From assembly GCA_023267475.1 (NCBI GenBank), contig JAHFND010000009.1, positions 1-14,997 on the forward strand: a stretch of DNA of 14,997 nt, given 5' to 3'. This DNA comes from a bacterium (lineage in GTDB: Bacteria > Patescibacteriota > Minisyncoccia > Phycocordibacterales > UBA5272). The translations under genes and the position numbers were made by a program. Below the pieces are notes generated by a model that was not told the origin of the DNA, ran no database searches, and saw only the letters and a list, made by a program, of their open reading frames with translations. This document shows positions 13,484-14,997 of this stretch, piece by piece. How positions within the stretch are numbered: the first letter of the stretch is position 1; every line of letters begins with the position of its first letter.

Positions 13484-13588
13484 AAATTGTTTTATATACG
13501 CGAAGCATAGGAATTTTTAGAAAGAAATGTACACATTAGTACATTGACTGATAAAAATTCCGTAGCGACAAAGTAGATAGAATAATTT
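13484..13588. repeat. Long imperfect inverted repeat between convergent parB and relA/spoT
   Basis: The 133-bp intergenic gap folds on itself. The outer arms 13484-13499 and 13573-13588 match in 13 of 16 positions when one is reverse-complemented. The middle arms GGAATTTTTA (13510-13519) and TAAAAATTCC (13552-13561) are perfect, and the inner arms AATGTAC (13526-13532) and GTACATT (13539-13545) are perfect around ACATTA. It probably serves as a bidirectional terminator, although no clean T-run follows either arm; a decayed miniature element is the alternative. Confidence 0.6.
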
Positions 13589-13598
13589 TAAATTAAAC

Positions 13599-14997
13599 TT
13601 ATCTAGTAAGTAGTTTTTCGAGTGTACTTCCGTGTTCCTTAATATAATTTCTGATATGACGTTTTGCAAGTGTTGTGCGAGCCATGTCTATCCATTTTCT
13701 TTTTGGTGAAGCACTTTCTTTTGTTTCTATTTCTACTACATCTCTATTTTGTAATTTTGTATCAAGAGGAACGAGTTTTCCATTCACTTTTGCACCAGAT
13801 GTGTGATCTCCAATATCTGAGTGAACAGCATATGCGAAATCAATAGGTGTGGAACCTTCTGGTAGATCTATCACATCTCCTTGTGGAGTAAGTACGAATA
13901 CACGATTTTCAAAGAAGTCAGACTTGAGGTTTTTCATGAATTCCTTGTGCTGATCTACATCTTGTTGCCATTCAAGTAATTCTTTTGTCCATCCAGTTTT
14001 TCTTTTTACCTCTTCTTTGTTTGCGCGTTTTCCTAGTTCTTTATATGTTAAGTGGCTTGCGATACCATATTCTGCTTCTCGATGCATTTCTGGTGTGCGG
14101 ATTTGGATTTCAAGAGTGCTTCCATCACCAGAGAATATTGTTGTATGAAGTGAACGATATCCATTTGGTTTTGGTACGGCGACATAATCTTTGAATCTTC
14201 CTGGTACTGGACGATAAAGTCCATGAATTACACCAAGCGCTTGATAACAATGAGAGATAGAAGGTACGATAATACGTAGTGCGACCACATCATGCACTTT
14301 TGTCATATCCATTTTGTAACGCTTTAATTTTTGCCAGAGAGAATATAAGTGTTTTACTCGATAATCTATGCGTTCTATTTCGACATCAAATATTACAAGT
14401 TCTTCTTTTAGTTTTGTTACCACTTTTTCTAATTGATCATCAGAAATAGGACGCATACTCTCAAAGAGTTCTACAGTTTTTTTATAATCTTCCGGATAGA
14501 CATATGGGAAAGATGCATCTTCTAATTGAGCTTTCAATCTTCCCATTCCAAGTCGGTCTGCAAGACGAGCGTGTATTTCGAGAGTTTCGAGTGCAATACG
14601 TTTTTGTTTTTCTGCTGGAACATATTGAAGTGTTTCTATATTGTGAAGTCTGTCGCAAAGTTTTATTACCACTACACGTATATCATCTGCCATCGCTACG
14701 AAAAATTTACGAAGTGATTCTACGTGGCGTTCTGCTCCTGAGTATTTTAGTTTTCCTAATTTGGTTACTCCTTCTACAAGTTTGGTTATGTGTTCACCGA
14801 ATTCTTTTGTCATCTCTTCATTTGTAACAGGTGTATCTTCTAGTACGTCATGCATTATTCCAGCTGCGATAGTATCTACGTCCATCTTTAATGTAGCAAG
14901 GTTTATTCCAGTACAAAATACGTGATTATAGTATGGTTCACCAGATCTTCGTAGTTGGCCTTCGTGAGCTTTCTTTGCAAAATCACAAGCGCGATTT
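13599..14997 (-). CDS. RelA/SpoT-family (p)ppGpp synthetase/hydrolase (N-terminus outside window)
   Basis: This enzyme makes and degrades the alarmone (p)ppGpp. The frame stays open to the window edge (upstream residues read HEGQLRRSGEPYYNHV, then GINLATLKMDVDT), so the ATG at 14885 is internal. The HD hydrolase domain carries HDVLEDT, EGVTKLGKL and ADRLGMGRLKAQLED. The synthetase domain carries RVKHLYSLWQKLKR, VHDVVALRIIV, GRFKDYVAVPKPNGYRSLHT and the catalytic-Glu strand LEIQIRTPEMHREAEYGIA. A TGS domain follows (RVFVLTPQGDVIDLPEGSTP ... DFAYAVHSDIGDHTSGAKVN). The protein stops about 45 residues after TGS, so the usual helical, zinc-finger and ACT regulatory domains are missing. Motifs for both activities are present, so a bifunctional Rel is likely. 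It converges on parB. Confidence 0.95.
   Translation of the reverse strand, partial: NRACDFAKKAHEGQLRRSGEPYYNHVFCTGINLATLKMDVDTIAAGIMHDVLEDTPVTNEEMTKEFGEHITKLVEGVTKLGKLKYSGAERHVESLRKFFVAMADDIRVVVIKLCDRLHNIETLQYVPAEKQKRIALETLEIHARLADRLGMGRLKAQLEDASFPYVYPEDYKKTVELFESMRPISDDQLEKVVTKLKEELVIFDVEIERIDYRVKHLYSLWQKLKRYKMDMTKVHDVVALRIIVPSISHCYQALGVIHGLYRPVPGRFKDYVAVPKPNGYRSLHTTIFSGDGSTLEIQIRTPEMHREAEYGIASHLTYKELGKRANKEEVKRKTGWTKELLEWQQDVDQHKEFMKNLKSDFFENRVFVLTPQGDVIDLPEGSTPIDFAYAVHSDIGDHTSGAKVNGKLVPLDTKLQNRDVVEIETKESASPKRKWIDMARTTLAKRHIRNYIKEHGSTLEKLLTR

Noticed and set aside
14883..14885. ATG at 14885 as the start of the RelA/SpoT gene
   Set aside because: The frame stays open to the window edge and encodes conserved HD-domain sequence (GQLRRSGEPYYNHV) upstream, so the gene begins outside the window.
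1..14997. CRISPR array, insertion sequence, phage or toxin-antitoxin module
   Set aside because: No regularly spaced repeats, transposase or integrase motifs, or recognisable toxin/antitoxin pairs were found on either strand.

Overview
The window looks like a chromosomal segment from a reduced, AT-rich bacterium of the Candidate Phyla Radiation (Patescibacteria, probably the Parcubacteria/Paceibacteria side). This placement is inferred from gene style: a primary sigma factor with a long lysine-rich head, a compact Obg without a C-terminal extension, many short orphan proteins and leaderless-looking starts. UGA is a stop and is never needed as sense, so the code-25 lineages are unlikely. No transposase, phage gene or CRISPR array is visible.

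Layout. Positions 1-4722 (+) carry the 3' end of rpoC with its terminator, then dnaG and rpoD, each behind its own extended -10 promoter. Positions 4742-6383 (+) hold a tight two-gene unit: a DUF2156/acyltransferase-like protein and a carbon-nitrogen hydrolase. Its codon use differs from its neighbours and it looks acquired. obgE (6440-7405, +) follows with a good promoter and overlaps tail-to-tail a small membrane-anchored orphan (7402-7983, -). Upstream of the orphan on the minus strand are gatB, a 127-aa membrane orphan and miaA. miaA is divergent from a small glutaredoxin (10789-11019, +) across only 19 bp. Two further minus-strand orphans (11087-11419 and 11562-12050) precede tRNA-Leu(CAA) at 12150-12230 (+). 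A structured 130-bp stretch with a second copy of the tRNA 3' end separates the tRNA from parB (12404-13465, +). parB converges on a RelA/SpoT homologue (13599 to the window edge, -) across a long imperfect inverted repeat.

The recognised genes are core information processing: transcription (rpoC, rpoD), replication priming (dnaG), ribosome assembly (obgE), tRNA charging and modification (gatB, miaA, tRNA-Leu), chromosome segregation (parB) and the stringent response (relA/spoT).

The most striking pattern is two expression styles side by side. Six genes (dnaG, obgE, the 7983 orphan, gatB, miaA and the glutaredoxin) have TGN-TANNNT only 6-8 nt before the ATG and no Shine-Dalgarno sequence, which implies leaderless mRNAs. 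Three orphan genes (starts at 9845, 11419 and 12050) instead have longer 5' leaders, purine-rich Shine-Dalgarno sequences and hairpin terminators; two of them are the only genes in the window that stop with TGA. I see no clear new defence or mobile system. The best candidates for something undescribed are the tRNA-flanking structured element, the acquired acyltransferase/nitrilase pair and the leaderless promoter architecture.
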